From Pandoraea eparura (GTDB lineage Bacteria; Pseudomonadota; Gammaproteobacteria; Burkholderiales; Burkholderiaceae), in the NCBI RefSeq assembly GCF_902459725.1, contig NZ_CABPSH010000009.1, positions 124,001 to 188,000 on the forward strand: a DNA stretch of 64,000 nucleotides, given 5' to 3'. Positions 8,177 through 19,135 of this stretch are shown here, piece by piece. The notes below the pieces were generated by a model. That model did no database searches, had not been told where the DNA came from, and was given only the letters and a program-made list of their open reading frames with translations. Both the position numbers and the translations under genes were made by a program. Each line of letters begins with the position of its first letter. The first letter of the stretch is position 1.

Positions 8177-9919
8177 ATGCCATTGCCATCGGCGCCGACC
8201 AAACCGGGCTCGCTGCTTGCCCCGGAACAATTCCCCACTCGCCTCAAACCTTCGCGCACGGAGGCCAAGAAACCGATCCCCTCGTCTGAACAACTCGCAC
8301 TGGGCGAGACGTCCGGTGCCACGGGTGCCGGCACGACCGAGTTGAAGGTCGTTCCCAAGTCCGCTGCCGCGCCGCAGACCGCAGCACAGCCCTCGCCTGC
8401 GGCACGTTCGCCCCAGTCGCCCCCGGCGGCCGAGTCGAACGGTGCGACGCCCTCTCTCAAGGCCGTGAAGCCAACGGCAACGGGCACCGGATCCAAACGT
8501 GCACGCGTCAAGGATCAGGAACCCGCCAAGCTCTTCGTGCTCGACACGAACGTGCTCATGCACGACCCGAGCAGCCTGTTCCGCTTCGAAGAGCACGACG
8601 TCTATCTGCCGATGATGACGTTGGAAGAGCTGGACAACCACAAGAAGGGCATGTCGGAAGTGGCGCGCAATGCGCGTCAGGTGAGCCGCACGCTCGACGG
8701 GCTGGTTGCCGAGAGCGGCACGAAGTCGATGGCCGAAGGCATTTTGCTCTCGCGACTCGGCAACAAGGACGCCACGGGTCGCCTGTACTTCCAGACCGAC
8801 CTGTCTGACGTTCCGCCGCTCGACGGGTTGCCGCAAGGCAAGGCCGACAACCAGATTCTCGGCGTCGTGCGGGCCTTGCAGGACAAGTTCCCCGATCGTC
8901 AGGTCGTGCTGGTGTCGAAGGACATCAACATGCGCGTCAAGGCGCATGCGCTCGGCCTGCCCGCTGAGGATTACTTCAACGACAAGGTGCTCGAGGACAG
9001 CGATCTGCTGTACTCGGGCGTGATGACCCTGCCGACGGACTTCTGGACCAAGCACGGCAAGGGCATGGAGAGCTGGCAGGACAACCGCACCGGCACCACG
9101 TTCTATCGCATTACCGGGCCGCTCTGCGCGAGCTTCCTGATCAACCAGTTCGTCTACCTGGAGACCAACAACGGCGAGGCGCCGTTCTACGCGCAGGTTC
9201 GCGAGATCAACGGCAAGACGGCGCTGCTGCAAACGCTGCGCGACTATGGGCACCACAAGAACAATGTGTGGGGCATCACGGCGCGCAACCGCGAGCAGAA
9301 CTTCGCGCTGAACCTGCTGATGAATCCCGAGGTGGACTTCATTACGCTGCTCGGTCAGGCCGGTACCGGCAAGACGCTGCTGGCGCTCGCCGCCGGTCTC
9401 GCGCAAACGCTCGACGAGAAGCGCTACAACGAAATCATCATCACGCGCGCGACCGTGCCCGTCGGTGAAGATATCGGCTTCCTGCCGGGCACCGAGGAAG
9501 AGAAGATGCAGCCGTGGATGGGCGCCTTCGACGACAACCTCGAAGTGCTGCAGAAGACTGACGATTCCGCCGGCGAATGGGGCCGCGCGGCCACGCAGGA
9601 ACTCATCCGCTCGCGACTCAAGGTCAAGAGCATGAACTTCATGCGTGGTCGTACGTTCGTGAACAAGTTCGTCATCATCGACGAGGCACAGAACCTCACG
9701 CCGAAGCAGATGAAGACGCTTGTCACGCGCGCCGGTCCTGGGACCAAGCTGATCTGTCTGGGCAATATCGCGCAGATCGATACACCGTACCTGACCGAAG
9801 GCAGCTCGGGCCTCACCTACGTGGTCGATCGATTCAAGGGATGGGGACACAGCGGGCATGTCACGCTCGCGCGTGGCGAACGTTCGCGTCTGGCCGACTA
9901 CGCGGCCGAAATCCTCTGA
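8177..9919 (+). CDS. PIN domain-PhoH ATPase fusion protein
   Basis: A 580-residue protein with three parts. Residues 1-115 are a Pro/Ala/Ser-rich, probably disordered leader. Next comes a PIN-like ribonuclease domain that starts at LFVLDTNVLMHDP, with the first acidic residue at D123. The C-terminal half is a PhoH-type P-loop ATPase with Walker A GQAGTGKT at 393-400 and Walker B VIIDEAQNLT (D502, E503). PIN-PhoH proteins such as mycobacterial PhoH2 act as ATP-dependent RNA-unwinding ribonucleases, and that role is inferred here. I chose ATG 8177, because the frame upstream to 8036 runs through two hairpins and a terminator. No antitoxin-like small gene precedes it. A terminator follows at 9995. 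Confidence 0.88.
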   Translation: MPLPSAPTKPGSLLAPEQFPTRLKPSRTEAKKPIPSSEQLALGETSGATGAGTTELKVVPKSAAAPQTAAQPSPAARSPQSPPAAESNGATPSLKAVKPTATGTGSKRARVKDQEPAKLFVLDTNVLMHDPSSLFRFEEHDVYLPMMTLEELDNHKKGMSEVARNARQVSRTLDGLVAESGTKSMAEGILLSRLGNKDATGRLYFQTDLSDVPPLDGLPQGKADNQILGVVRALQDKFPDRQVVLVSKDINMRVKAHALGLPAEDYFNDKVLEDSDLLYSGVMTLPTDFWTKHGKGMESWQDNRTGTTFYRITGPLCASFLINQFVYLETNNGEAPFYAQVREINGKTALLQTLRDYGHHKNNVWGITARNREQNFALNLLMNPEVDFITLLGQAGTGKTLLALAAGLAQTLDEKRYNEIIITRATVPVGEDIGFLPGTEEEKMQPWMGAFDDNLEVLQKTDDSAGEWGRAATQELIRSRLKVKSMNFMRGRTFVNKFVIIDEAQNLTPKQMKTLVTRAGPGTKLICLGNIAQIDTPYLTEGSSGLTYVVDRFKGWGHSGHVTLARGERSRLADYAAEIL

Positions 9920-9994
9920 CGTCTGCCGACCGCGGACCGCCGACGGCGAGCCTTTGCGCTCCACGCTCCACGGTCACGCTCCACACTCATCACG

Positions 9995-10021
9995 ACGGCG
10001 CCTTCGGGCGCCGTTTTTTTT
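9995..10021 (+). terminator. Intrinsic terminator after the PIN-PhoH gene
   Basis: An eight-base-pair stem ACGGCGCC/GGCGCCGT closed by a TTCG tetraloop, with a run of eight Ts at 10014-10021. It sits 75 bases after the stop codon. Confidence 0.88.
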
Positions 10022-10164
10022 GACTGCCGGCATCGTCAAGGGGTGCGCGCACCGACGACAGCGACGCCCGGGAATTCGCTGATTTGTGACGTCGATGCCA
10101 CAGAGCGCCCGTCTTTCGGCACTTTTGCGGTGCATCGACCCGATAAGCGTCGTAAACTCGGCGC

Positions 10165-10983
10165 ATGCGACTCCTCTCTCGCTTCCTTGCTCGCGACGTG
10201 ACGCATCCGGCGGTCCTGCCGAACGCGTGGGGCCGTTGCGTGGGCGCGCTGGCGCTGACGTTGCTGGTCGCCGCCTGTTCGTCCGGTCCGTCGATCCGAC
10301 ATGGCGGCAGTGCCAACTATGGCAACCGCACGATGGGGCCGGAGCGCAGCGCCGGTCAGGAGGAAATCACGCTCGAAGCGATGAGCCTCGTTGGCATTCC
10401 TTACCGCTACGGCGGCAATACCCCGGATTCCGGCTTCGATTGCAGCGGCCTCGTGCGCTATGTCGTGGCACGCGCCGCCGGCGTGAACCTGCCCCGCACG
10501 ACGGCCGACATGAGTGGTGTGGGTACACCGCTGGCGCGCGATGACCTCGCCTCGGGTGATCTCATTTTCTTCAACACGACGGGACGCGCGCACTCGCACG
10601 TCGGCATATACGTGGGTCAGGGTCAGTTCGTACACGCGCCGAACACCGGCGGCACAGTGCGCCTGGAGAGTCTCTTCATTCCGTATTGGGCACGCCGCAT
10701 CGATGGCGTTCGACGCGTCGCCGCGAACAAGGCGCCCGCGGGGAATACGACTTACGTGAACCGGTCGGCGCCGGCCTCGCTCGCTCAGACACCCGCCGCG
10801 GCAGCACCGCCGAGCGAGCCCGTCGCCCCGCTGAACACCGCACCGAACCGCCCACTTACCGCGGCAACGCCGTCGCCGATGGAAACGCCGCAAGTCTTGA
10901 TGCCAAGTCGCACGGCCAATCTTGCCGCCCCAGCCCCGCAAGACGACGATCCGATCGCTCGCTTCGCCAACAGCTCGATGTAA
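10165..10983 (+). CDS. NlpC/P60 cell-wall peptidase lipoprotein
   Basis: A 272-residue secreted peptidoglycan hydrolase. The signal segment ends in a lipobox, LLVAAC, with C38 as the likely lipidated cysteine, so the mature protein would sit on the outer or inner membrane. The NlpC/P60 domain (about residues 68-185) shows the catalytic cysteine C93 in GFDCSGLVRY and the catalytic histidine H145 in HSHVGIYVG. The family cleaves D-glutamyl-meso-DAP bonds in stem peptides. The last 75 residues are Pro/Ala-rich and probably disordered. The gene stands alone, between the terminator after phoH and a bidirectional terminator shared with pit. The start codon has only a weak ribosome site. Confidence 0.9.
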   Translation: MRLLSRFLARDVTHPAVLPNAWGRCVGALALTLLVAACSSGPSIRHGGSANYGNRTMGPERSAGQEEITLEAMSLVGIPYRYGGNTPDSGFDCSGLVRYVVARAAGVNLPRTTADMSGVGTPLARDDLASGDLIFFNTTGRAHSHVGIYVGQGQFVHAPNTGGTVRLESLFIPYWARRIDGVRRVAANKAPAGNTTYVNRSAPASLAQTPAAAAPPSEPVAPLNTAPNRPLTAATPSPMETPQVLMPSRTANLAAPAPQDDDPIARFANSSM

Positions 10984-11060
10984 TCAATTGATTCTCTCGA
11001 TGGCGTCGATGCGGCTCGCCAATGGCGCCACGCCGCCCGCGGGGGCTCAAGCAGGACACA

Positions 11061-11086
11061 AAAAAAGCGGCCGAAGCCGCTTTTTT
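11061..11086. terminator. Bidirectional terminator between nlpC and pit
   Basis: AAAAAAGCGGC and GCCGCTTTTTT form a symmetric stem around CGAA, so there is a U-tract on either strand. It lies between the convergent NlpC/P60 gene (+) and pit (-) and can end both transcripts. Confidence 0.9.
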
Positions 11087-11138
11087 CGTTGTCCGTGCGG
11101 GTCACACCGTCATGCGATGCTCACCCACCGAACCGACC

Positions 11139-12149
11139 TCACAGAATCTGCTTGCCGACCCACCAGGCGATCGCGGCGATGAACGCCGAGGCCGGGATCG
11201 TCAGCACCCATGCCCAGACGATGTTGCCGGCCACGCCCCAGCGCACCGCCGAGAGCTTGCGCGTGGCGCCAACGCCCACGATGGCGCCGGTGATGGTGTG
11301 CGTGGTCGAGACCGGCACGCCGAGCCAGGAGGCAAAGAACAGCGTGAACGCCCCGCCCGTTTCGGCACAGAAGCCGCCGACCGGCTTGAGCTTGGTGATC
11401 TTCTGCCCCATCGTGCGCACGATGCGCCAGCCACCGAACATGGTGCCCAGACCGATCGCCAGATAGCAGCCCACGATCACCCACAGCGGCGGTTCCGCCG
11501 CTTCCTGCGGCCACATGCCCGCGGCGATCAGCAGCATCCAGATGATACCGATGGTCTTCTGGGCGTCGTTACCGCCGTGTCCCAGGCTGTACATCCCGGC
11601 CGAAATCAGCTGCAAGCGGCGGAACCAGCGATCCACGCGCGCGGGTGGCGTGCGAAAGAACAGCCAGGACACCAGCAGCATGAAGAACGAACCGAGCACG
11701 AAACCGAGCAGCGGCGAGAGGAAAATGAACGCGACCGTTTGCAGCAGACCGCTCGTGACGAGCGACCCCGTGCCCGCCTTGGCCACCGCCGCGCCGACCA
11801 ACCCGCCGATCAGCGCGTGCGACGAACTCGACGGAATGCCGTAGTACCAGGTGATCACGTTCCAGGCGATCGCCCCGACGAGGGCGCCGAAGATCACATA
11901 GTGATCGACGATCTCGGGGTGAACCGTTCCCTTGCCCACCGTCGCCGCGACTTTCAGGTGAAAGACAAACAGCGCGATGACGTTGAACATGGCGGCGAAA
12001 GCCACCGCCTGATGCGGCTTGAGCACGCCCGTCGAGACCACCGTGGCGATCGAGTTGGCGGCGTCGTGAAAGCCATTCATGAAGTCGAACAGGAGCGCAA
12101 GTGCGATCAACAGTCCGATCAGCCAAAGGCTGATGTGCAGCGTTGCCAT
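11139..12149 (-). CDS. pit: Low-affinity inorganic phosphate transporter, PiT family
   Basis: A 336-residue inner-membrane protein with about ten hydrophobic segments. The duplicated PiT signature is visible: FMNGFHDAANSIATVV in the first helices and SLGHGGNDAQKTIG in the second half. The family takes up phosphate with protons, often as a metal-phosphate complex. It follows the DUF47/PhoU-like gene by 13 bases, a widely conserved pairing in which the partner regulates or accompanies the transporter. I chose the ATG at 12149 behind GGAGA. The frame upstream overlaps the preceding gene and is not likely to be used. A bidirectional terminator lies downstream. Confidence 0.92.
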   Translation of the reverse strand: MATLHISLWLIGLLIALALLFDFMNGFHDAANSIATVVSTGVLKPHQAVAFAAMFNVIALFVFHLKVAATVGKGTVHPEIVDHYVIFGALVGAIAWNVITWYYGIPSSSSHALIGGLVGAAVAKAGTGSLVTSGLLQTVAFIFLSPLLGFVLGSFFMLLVSWLFFRTPPARVDRWFRRLQLISAGMYSLGHGGNDAQKTIGIIWMLLIAAGMWPQEAAEPPLWVIVGCYLAIGLGTMFGGWRIVRTMGQKITKLKPVGGFCAETGGAFTLFFASWLGVPVSTTHTITGAIVGVGATRKLSAVRWGVAGNIVWAWVLTIPASAFIAAIAWWVGKQIL

Positions 12150-12162
12150 CGAAAGTCTCCGC

Positions 12163-12789
12163 TCAGGCGTTTTCCAGCACAATGCCTTCGATGATGTTGG
12201 CAACGTCCTCGCACTTATCGGTCACCGATTCGAGCAATTCGGACACGGCCTTCTGCTTGATCAGTTCCTTCACGTCGGATTCTTCGCGGAACAGCTTCGA
12301 GAGCGACGCGCGCAACAGGCGGTCGGCTTCCGATTCGAGTCCGTCGATTTCCTCGCAGAGCTTGAGGATCTCGCGTGCGCGATCCATGTCATGAAGCAGG
12401 GCCACCGTGCTTTGCACACGTTCGCAGCACTTCACGCAGATTTCGCCCAGCGTACGCGCCTCGGTCGGCACGCTCTTGATGTCGTACATCCACACAGCCG
12501 TCGCCACGTCTTCCATCAGATCCAGGATGTCGTCCATCGTGCTGATCAACTTGTGGATCTCATCGCGATCGAACGGCGTGATGAACGTCTTGTGCATCAG
12601 GTCGATCGTCTCGTGCGTGATGCGATCCGCTTTCTTCTCGTTGTTCTGCACGGCAACGGTGCGTGCCTCGGCATTGGGCAGATCGTTGAGCATGGCAGAC
12701 AGCTCGCGGCTGCCGGCAACCATACACGCCGCGTGCTGGTTGAACAGCTCAAAGAACTTGCCCTCGGTGGGCATGAAGCGACCGAACAT
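12163..12789 (-). CDS. DUF47/PhoU-like protein associated with Pit
   Basis: A 208-residue all-helical protein of the DUF47 (YkaA, PhoU-like) family. Visible landmarks are FFELFNQHAACMV near the N-terminus, NEKKADRITHETIDLMHKTFITPFDRDEIHKLISTMDDILDLMED in the middle (acidic residues in PhoU folds bind metal clusters), and a helical C-terminus. These proteins occur almost always next to a Pit transporter, as here (pit starts 13 bases downstream). A role in modulating phosphate uptake is inferred from that context and not demonstrated by the sequence. It is the first gene of the pair, so the promoter should lie in 12790-12903. Confidence 0.88.
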   Translation of the reverse strand: MFGRFMPTEGKFFELFNQHAACMVAGSRELSAMLNDLPNAEARTVAVQNNEKKADRITHETIDLMHKTFITPFDRDEIHKLISTMDDILDLMEDVATAVWMYDIKSVPTEARTLGEICVKCCERVQSTVALLHDMDRAREILKLCEEIDGLESEADRLLRASLSKLFREESDVKELIKQKAVSELLESVTDKCEDVANIIEGIVLENA

Positions 12790-12903
12790 TATTGGAAAAC
12801 TCCGGATATTAATTGGGGACGGGGCGACACAAAAACGTCACATTCTACCTTGTTGCGGGCGTGCGTTACCGCACACCCTTACGAATGGGTGGAAATCAAC
12901 GCG

Positions 12904-14280
12904 TCAGTATTGGGGGCCGGCCAGATTGTCGAACTTCGTATACGCGCCGATGAACGCCAGACGCACCTGGCCAATGGGACCGTTACGCTGTTTGGCGATA
13001 ATGATCTCGGCGGTGCCCTTGTCGGGCGTATCGGGGTTGTACACTTCGTCGCGATAGATGAACAGGATAATGTCGGCATCCTGTTCGATGGCGCCCGATT
13101 CACGCAAGTCCGACATGACCGGACGCTTGTTCGGGCGCTGTTCAAGACTACGGTTGAGCTGCGAGAGCGCGATCACCGGCACGTTCAATTCCTTGGCGAG
13201 CCCCTTGAGCGAGCGCGAAATCTCCGAGATTTCCGTCGCGCGGTTTTCGCCGCCGCCCGAACCGCTCATGAGCTGCAGGTAATCGATGATGATCAGCCCC
13301 AGCTTGCCGCACTGACGCGCCAGTCGGCGCGCCCGCGCGCGCAGCTCCATCGGGTTGAGCGCAGGCGTCTCATCGACGAACAGCTGCGTCTCGTTCATCT
13401 TCTGCATGGCGTGCGTGAGCTTCGGCCAGTCTTCGTCGACCAGCTTGCCGGTACGCAACCGATGCTGATCGAGGCGCCCCACCGACCCCAGCATACGCAT
13501 GGCCAGCTGTGTGCCCGGCATTTCCATCGAGAACACGGCGACAGGCAACCCCTCTTCGACCGCAATGTGCTCGCCGATGTTCATCGAGAAGGTCGTCTTA
13601 CCCATCGACGGACGCCCGGCCACGATAATCAAATCGCCACCGTTGAAACCCGACGTCATGCGATCCAGGTCGACGAAGCCGGTCGGAATACCCGTGATGT
13701 CGCTCCCGCCTTCGCGGTGGTACAGCTCGTCAATGCGCTCGACCACTTGCGTGAGCAGCGGCTGCAATTCGAGGAAGCCGTTCGTGCTGCGCGAGCCTTC
13801 TTCCGCGATGGCAAACACCTTCGCTTCCGCCTCGTCGAGCATCTGACGCACTTCCTTGCCCTGCGGATTGAAGGCGTCGGAGGCAATCTCGTCGGCCACC
13901 GTCACGAGCTTGCGCAACACCGCACGGTCGCGCACGATTTCCGCGTAACGCCGGATGTTCGCGGCACTCGGCGTGTTCTGCGCCAGAGCGTTCAGATAGG
14001 CGAGCCCGCCCACGTCCTCGGCTTTGCCGGCGGACGTCAGCGATTCGAAGACGGTAATCACGTCGGCAGGCCGGTCGCTGGAGATCAGGCGACCGATGTG
14101 CTGATAGATGATCCGGTGGTCGTAGCGGTAGAAATCCGATTCGGCCAGAAAGTCACCGATTCGATCCCACGCCCCGTTGTCGAGCAACAGCCCGCCGAGC
14201 ACGGATTGCTCCGCCTCGATGGAGTGCGGCGGCACTTTGAGGGAATCGAGTTGGGGATCGGGTGCGTTCATGCCGGGCAT
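12904..14280 (-). CDS. dnaB: Replicative DNA helicase DnaB
   Basis: A 458-residue hexameric helicase that unwinds DNA ahead of the replication fork. The N-terminal domain starts PHSIEAEQSVLGGLLLDN and is followed by the RecA-like motor: Walker A GRPSMGKTT, Walker B LIIIDYLQLM, and the late motif ESGAIEQDADIILFIYRDE. I chose ATG 14280 because GGGAA stands seven bases ahead of it. The next ATG, at 14271, gives MNAPDPQ and is a real alternative. It lies downstream of rpsF-priB-rpsR-rplI but is separated from them by 291 bases and a terminator, so it is probably transcribed on its own. Confidence 0.95.
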   Translation of the reverse strand: MPGMNAPDPQLDSLKVPPHSIEAEQSVLGGLLLDNGAWDRIGDFLAESDFYRYDHRIIYQHIGRLISSDRPADVITVFESLTSAGKAEDVGGLAYLNALAQNTPSAANIRRYAEIVRDRAVLRKLVTVADEIASDAFNPQGKEVRQMLDEAEAKVFAIAEEGSRSTNGFLELQPLLTQVVERIDELYHREGGSDITGIPTGFVDLDRMTSGFNGGDLIIVAGRPSMGKTTFSMNIGEHIAVEEGLPVAVFSMEMPGTQLAMRMLGSVGRLDQHRLRTGKLVDEDWPKLTHAMQKMNETQLFVDETPALNPMELRARARRLARQCGKLGLIIIDYLQLMSGSGGGENRATEISEISRSLKGLAKELNVPVIALSQLNRSLEQRPNKRPVMSDLRESGAIEQDADIILFIYRDEVYNPDTPDKGTAEIIIAKQRNGPIGQVRLAFIGAYTKFDNLAGPQY

Positions 14281-14504
14281 TATACCGTTCCCGCGTTCTC
14301 GGTCCGACCCGGCGAAATCCCGCTTGCGCGGCGATTTTTCCGAACGTGTTTTGTTCAGCAGTTTCCCTGGAGGCAGCATAAGGCAGCGCTATCGAACGAG
14401 AGGAACGTGGAAGGGAGTGCGCAACCGGGACACGGTCGGCAAAGACCTGCGCAGGTACGGTCATCGAGAAATCCGGCAACCGACACCACAGAAGGGACAG
14501 ACAT

Positions 14505-14539
14505 AAAAAAACGGAAGCCGGCGGACCGACTTCCGTTTT
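14505..14539 (-). terminator. Intrinsic terminator of the rpsF-priB-rpsR-rplI operon
   Basis: On the minus strand CGGAAG and CTTCCG form the stem, extended by A/T pairs, around a 12-base loop. The U-tract is seven bases long (the As at 14505-14511). It starts 33 bases after the rplI stop. Confidence 0.85.
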
Positions 14540-14571
14540 GGTTCGCGTCGGGAAGCTGACGCGGATACCGC

Positions 14572-15024
14572 TTAGGCGTGCTCGCCCAGCACCGACACGT
14601 TCACGTCGACGACGACGTCCGTGTGCAGTGCCACTTGGACCGGGAAGTCGCCCACGGTCTTGAGCGGGCCGTTCGGCAGGCGCACTTGCATCTTCTCGAC
14701 CTTGAAACCTTGGGTGCCCAGGGCTTCCGCGATGTCGAAGTTGGTGACCGAACCGAACAGACGGCCGTCAACGCCGGCCTTCTGCGAGATTTGCACGGTC
14801 AGACCCGACAGCTTTTCGCCTTCGCCTTGTGCGGCGGCCAGCTTCTCGGCGGCAGCCTTTTCCAGTTCGGCGCGGCGAACTTCGAACTCGGCGATCGCGT
14901 CCTTGGTGGCGCGGCGAGCCTTCTTGGTCGGGATCAGGAAGTTACGTGCGAAACCGTCCTTGACCTTCACGATGTCGCCCAGGTTACCCAAGTTGACGAC
15001 TTTTTCCAGCAGAATCACTTGCAT
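14572..15024 (-). CDS. rplI: 50S ribosomal protein L9
   Basis: A 150-residue protein that binds 23S rRNA domain V, with two domains joined by a long helix. The N-terminal domain carries the classic signature [32 protein letters not shown]. The connecting helix is [21 protein letters not shown], and the C-terminal domain ends with [17 protein letters not shown]. Length and motifs are normal for the family. It is the last gene of the conserved rpsF-priB-rpsR-rplI operon and is followed by a terminator. Confidence 0.98.
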   Translation of the reverse strand: MQVILLEKVVNLGNLGDIVKVKDGFARNFLIPTKKARRATKDAIAEFEVRRAELEKAAAEKLAAAQGEGEKLSGLTVQISQKAGVDGRLFGSVTNFDIAEALGTQGFKVEKMQVRLPNGPLKTVGDFPVQVALHTDVVVDVNVSVLGEHA

Positions 15025-15051
15025 TATCTATTCTCCTTCGTCGACTGGCGA

Positions 15052-15333
15052 TCAAGCACCGTGCAGATCGGTGTACGGCATCAGCGCGAGGAAACGCGCG
15101 CGCTTGATGGCCGTGTCGAGCTGGCGCTGGTAGTGCGCCTTGGTGCCCGTCAGGCGAGCCGGGGTGATCTTGCCGTTGTCGCCGATGAAGTCCTTCAGCG
15201 TCTCGATATCCTTGTAATCGATCTGGTCAACACCAGCGACGGTGAAGCGGCAGAACTTCTTGCGCTTGAACAGCGGGTTTTGCTGTTGGCGGCGGCGATC
15301 AAACTTCTTGTTTTTACCGTTAGGACGCGGCAT
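15052..15333 (-). CDS. rpsR: 30S ribosomal protein S18
   Basis: A 93-residue protein that pairs with S6 on the central domain of 16S rRNA. The core [51 protein letters not shown] is typical, with a basic N-terminus ([15 protein letters not shown]) somewhat longer than the 75-residue E. coli protein. The ATG at 15333 has AAAAGGATT upstream. A TTG nine bases further up is less likely. It begins two bases after the priB stop, so translation is probably coupled. Confidence 0.98.
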   Translation of the reverse strand: MPRPNGKNKKFDRRRQQQNPLFKRKKFCRFTVAGVDQIDYKDIETLKDFIGDNGKITPARLTGTKAHYQRQLDTAIKRARFLALMPYTDLHGA

Positions 15334-15335
15334 GT

Positions 15336-15638
15336 TCAACAATCCTTTTCAAATACTTGCAATGCTGTGATGTGAAACACCAGGGTGCGGCTATTGCGAT
15401 GCTTCTTGGCCAGAAATCCTGCCCACTGGGCCGGTTTCTCCAGTCCCAACGCCATGACTTTGGCACTGAGGGGACCGATCGCAACGGCTGGCATCGAGAA
15501 CTCGACCTGCCGGGCCACGCCCGACTCTTCAACGGTTCCCGCATAGGCCAGCGTGACATCGATCACGGGAAGCCCGGCTGGGGTGTAGCGCAGCGTGCCG
15601 ATTTCGACAATGCTGGCTTCGAGCCGTAAGCGATTCAC
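15336..15638 (-). CDS. priB: Primosomal replication protein N (PriB)
   Basis: A 100-residue single OB-fold protein related to SSB that binds single-stranded DNA and helps PriA restart stalled forks. The sequence starts [25 protein letters not shown] and carries [16 protein letters not shown] and the C-terminal [14 protein letters not shown]. It uses a GTG start at 15638 with a GGAAA site. Its place between rpsF and rpsR is conserved in Beta- and Gammaproteobacteria and confirms the call. It is very close to rpsR (two bases). Confidence 0.95.
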   Translation of the reverse strand: MNRLRLEASIVEIGTLRYTPAGLPVIDVTLAYAGTVEESGVARQVEFSMPAVAIGPLSAKVMALGLEKPAQWAGFLAKKHRNSRTLVFHITALQVFEKDC

Positions 15639-15684
15639 GCGGTCGACGTTTCCGTGGGTGCCCTGATGCGTTCCGGTGCGCTAC

Positions 15685-16062
15685 TTACGAAGCGGCGGCT
15701 TCGGTCGCGGGCGTCGCGGCAGCCTTCTTGGCTTCTTCGCGGGCCACTTCCTTCATCATCGGCGACGGTGCGGTCTCGGCCTTCTTCATGCGAACGACGA
15801 GGTGACGCAGCACGGCGTCGTTGAACTTGAATGCGTGTTCCAGCTCGTCCAGGGTTTCCTGGTCGCATTCGATGTTCATGCAGACGTAGTGAGCCTTTGC
15901 CAGCTTCTCGATCATGTAGGCCAGTTGACGACGGCCCCAGTCTTCGATGCGATGGATCTGACCGGCCTTGGCCGTCACCATGCTCTTGTAGCGCTCGATC
16001 ATCGCAGGCACTTGCTCGCTCTGATCGGGGTGAACGATAAATACGATTTCATAATGACGCAT
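15685..16062 (-). CDS. rpsF: 30S ribosomal protein S6
   Basis: A 125-residue ribosomal protein, first gene of the operon rpsF-priB-rpsR-rplI. The start [25 protein letters not shown], the central [15 protein letters not shown] and [17 protein letters not shown] are diagnostic. After about residue 98 there is an acidic/Ala-rich tail ([21 protein letters not shown]), a variable region in S6 proteins. The promoter should lie in 16063-16177. I did not find a strong match there. Confidence 0.98.
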   Translation of the reverse strand: MRHYEIVFIVHPDQSEQVPAMIERYKSMVTAKAGQIHRIEDWGRRQLAYMIEKLAKAHYVCMNIECDQETLDELEHAFKFNDAVLRHLVVRMKKAETAPSPMMKEVAREEAKKAAATPATEAAAS

Positions 16063-16177
16063 ATAAGCTCCTTATGGACAAAGCCGCCCGGGCGTCAAAC
16101 CAGTGCAGCAAGGTTGCAGAACCCGCGATTCTAGCGGATTTCACGTCGATCATCAACTGCCGCCCTATCAGGACCGC

Positions 16178-17089
16178 TCACGTGTTCTCCAGCCAGTAGT
16201 TCGGACGGGCGTAGATCTGCCGCAGTTGCTCGATGAAAAGGCGCACCCGCGCCGGCTGGAAGCGCTGTTGCGGGTACACGGCGAGGATGTCGTAGTCGGG
16301 TAGCGCGTACTCGTCGAGCACTGTCTCCAGCTCGCCGGAGAGCAATTCGCGCTGGATTTCCCATGTCGAGCGCCAGCCCAGCCCAATCCCTTCCAGCGAC
16401 CAGCGGTGCAGCAACTCCCCGTCGTTGCAGTCCAGGCTGCCCGCCACGCGAATCGTCACGAGCTTGCCCTGGCGCTTGAAGTACCACCCGCGCTGCTGCC
16501 CGCCCTGCAAGTTGAAGGCGAGGCAATTGTGCCTGGCCAGGTCTTCCAGCGTCTTCGGACGGCCGTAGCGGGCGAAATATGCGGGGGTGCCGCACACGAC
16601 GCGCCGGTTCTGGGCGAGTTTGACGGCCACGAAATTCGGGTCGACCGAGCCGCCGATGCGAATGCCCATGTCATAGCCCTCGCGCACGAGGTCGACCACA
16701 CGGTCGGTCAGGTTGAACGAAATCTGCACTTCGGGGTGCAGGCGCAGGAACGCGGGCGCGTGCGGCGCGACGTGCTTGCGCCCGAACGCCGCAGGGGCCG
16801 ACACGATCAGGTGCCCCGAGACGGCATGACGCCCCGCGCTGATCTCGTTCTCGGCCATCTCCCAGTCGCCGAGCAACTGTTTGCAACGCTCCAGGAACGC
16901 GCCGCCCTCCTCCGACAGCGCAAGCCGGCGCGTAGAGCGGTACATGAGCTTGATGCCGAGGCGTTTTTCCAGCGCGTCGATACGCCGCCCGAGGATCACC
17001 GGCGAGACCCCTTCCTTGAGGGCCGCCGCGGCCAGACTGCCGGCTTCGGCCACCTGCACGAAGGTTTCGATCTGTTTGAAACGGTCCAT
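16178..17089 (-). CDS. LysR-type transcriptional regulator divergent from gcl
   Basis: A 303-residue LysR family regulator with an N-terminal winged helix-turn-helix (MDRFKQIETFVQVAEAGSLAAAALKEG, then GRRIDALEKRLGIKLMYRSTRRLAL) and a C-terminal effector-binding domain of the CrgA-like kind (ISFNLTDRVVDLVREGYDMGIRIG). A good ribosome site, GGAGGGG, precedes the ATG at 17089. The gene is divergent from gcl and shares a 121-base AT-rich intergenic region with it, so it is the likely regulator of the glyoxylate genes. The effector, perhaps an intermediate of the pathway, is unknown. Confidence 0.9.
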   Translation of the reverse strand: MDRFKQIETFVQVAEAGSLAAAALKEGVSPVILGRRIDALEKRLGIKLMYRSTRRLALSEEGGAFLERCKQLLGDWEMAENEISAGRHAVSGHLIVSAPAAFGRKHVAPHAPAFLRLHPEVQISFNLTDRVVDLVREGYDMGIRIGGSVDPNFVAVKLAQNRRVVCGTPAYFARYGRPKTLEDLARHNCLAFNLQGGQQRGWYFKRQGKLVTIRVAGSLDCNDGELLHRWSLEGIGLGWRSTWEIQRELLSGELETVLDEYALPDYDILAVYPQQRFQPARVRLFIEQLRQIYARPNYWLENT

Positions 17090-17124
17090 CGCCCCTCCAG
17101 TCGATACTTTTTGTTCTTAAAAAA

Positions 17125-17154
17125 ACGATCTTTTGTGATCTTATCAAACAAATC
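17125..17154. promoter_or_regulatory. Candidate LysR operator between lysR and gcl
   Basis: The AT-rich centre of the shared intergenic region holds CGAT at 17125 and ATCG at 17151, which form outer inverted ends, and an inner TGAT-CTT-ATCA at 17136-17146. LysR proteins bind short interrupted dyads with a T-N11-A core in such divergent regions. Assignment is by position and symmetry only. Confidence 0.35.
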
Positions 17155-17210
17155 GTACCGGCTTAAAGTGATCTCCAACACATTGACCCATTACCCATTG
17201 GAGACGTCAC

Positions 17211-18977
<1,767 letters not shown>

Positions 18978-19135
18978 GTCAACGCTGCAACACGGTTTGC
19001 GGGGCGCTTGCGTCCCCTGCGCTCTTGGCTAGACCCCTTGATCGGCCCAAAAGCAGGCGCTCCGCAACCTCGCAACACCCTGGCATCGAAATCGTCGAAA
19101 CCACCCCCTAAAAGAGAGAAAGAGGAGTCAGCGCA

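Noticed and set aside
12857-12878. GGGCGTGCG/CGCACACCC hairpin after dnaB as an intrinsic terminator
   Set aside because: The stem has a mismatch and no U-run follows on the minus strand, so support is too weak to list.
12079-14559. An 826-codon plus-strand frame across pit-DUF47-dnaB
   Set aside because: It spans several unrelated genes and intergenic signals, including a start region, so it cannot be a natural gene.
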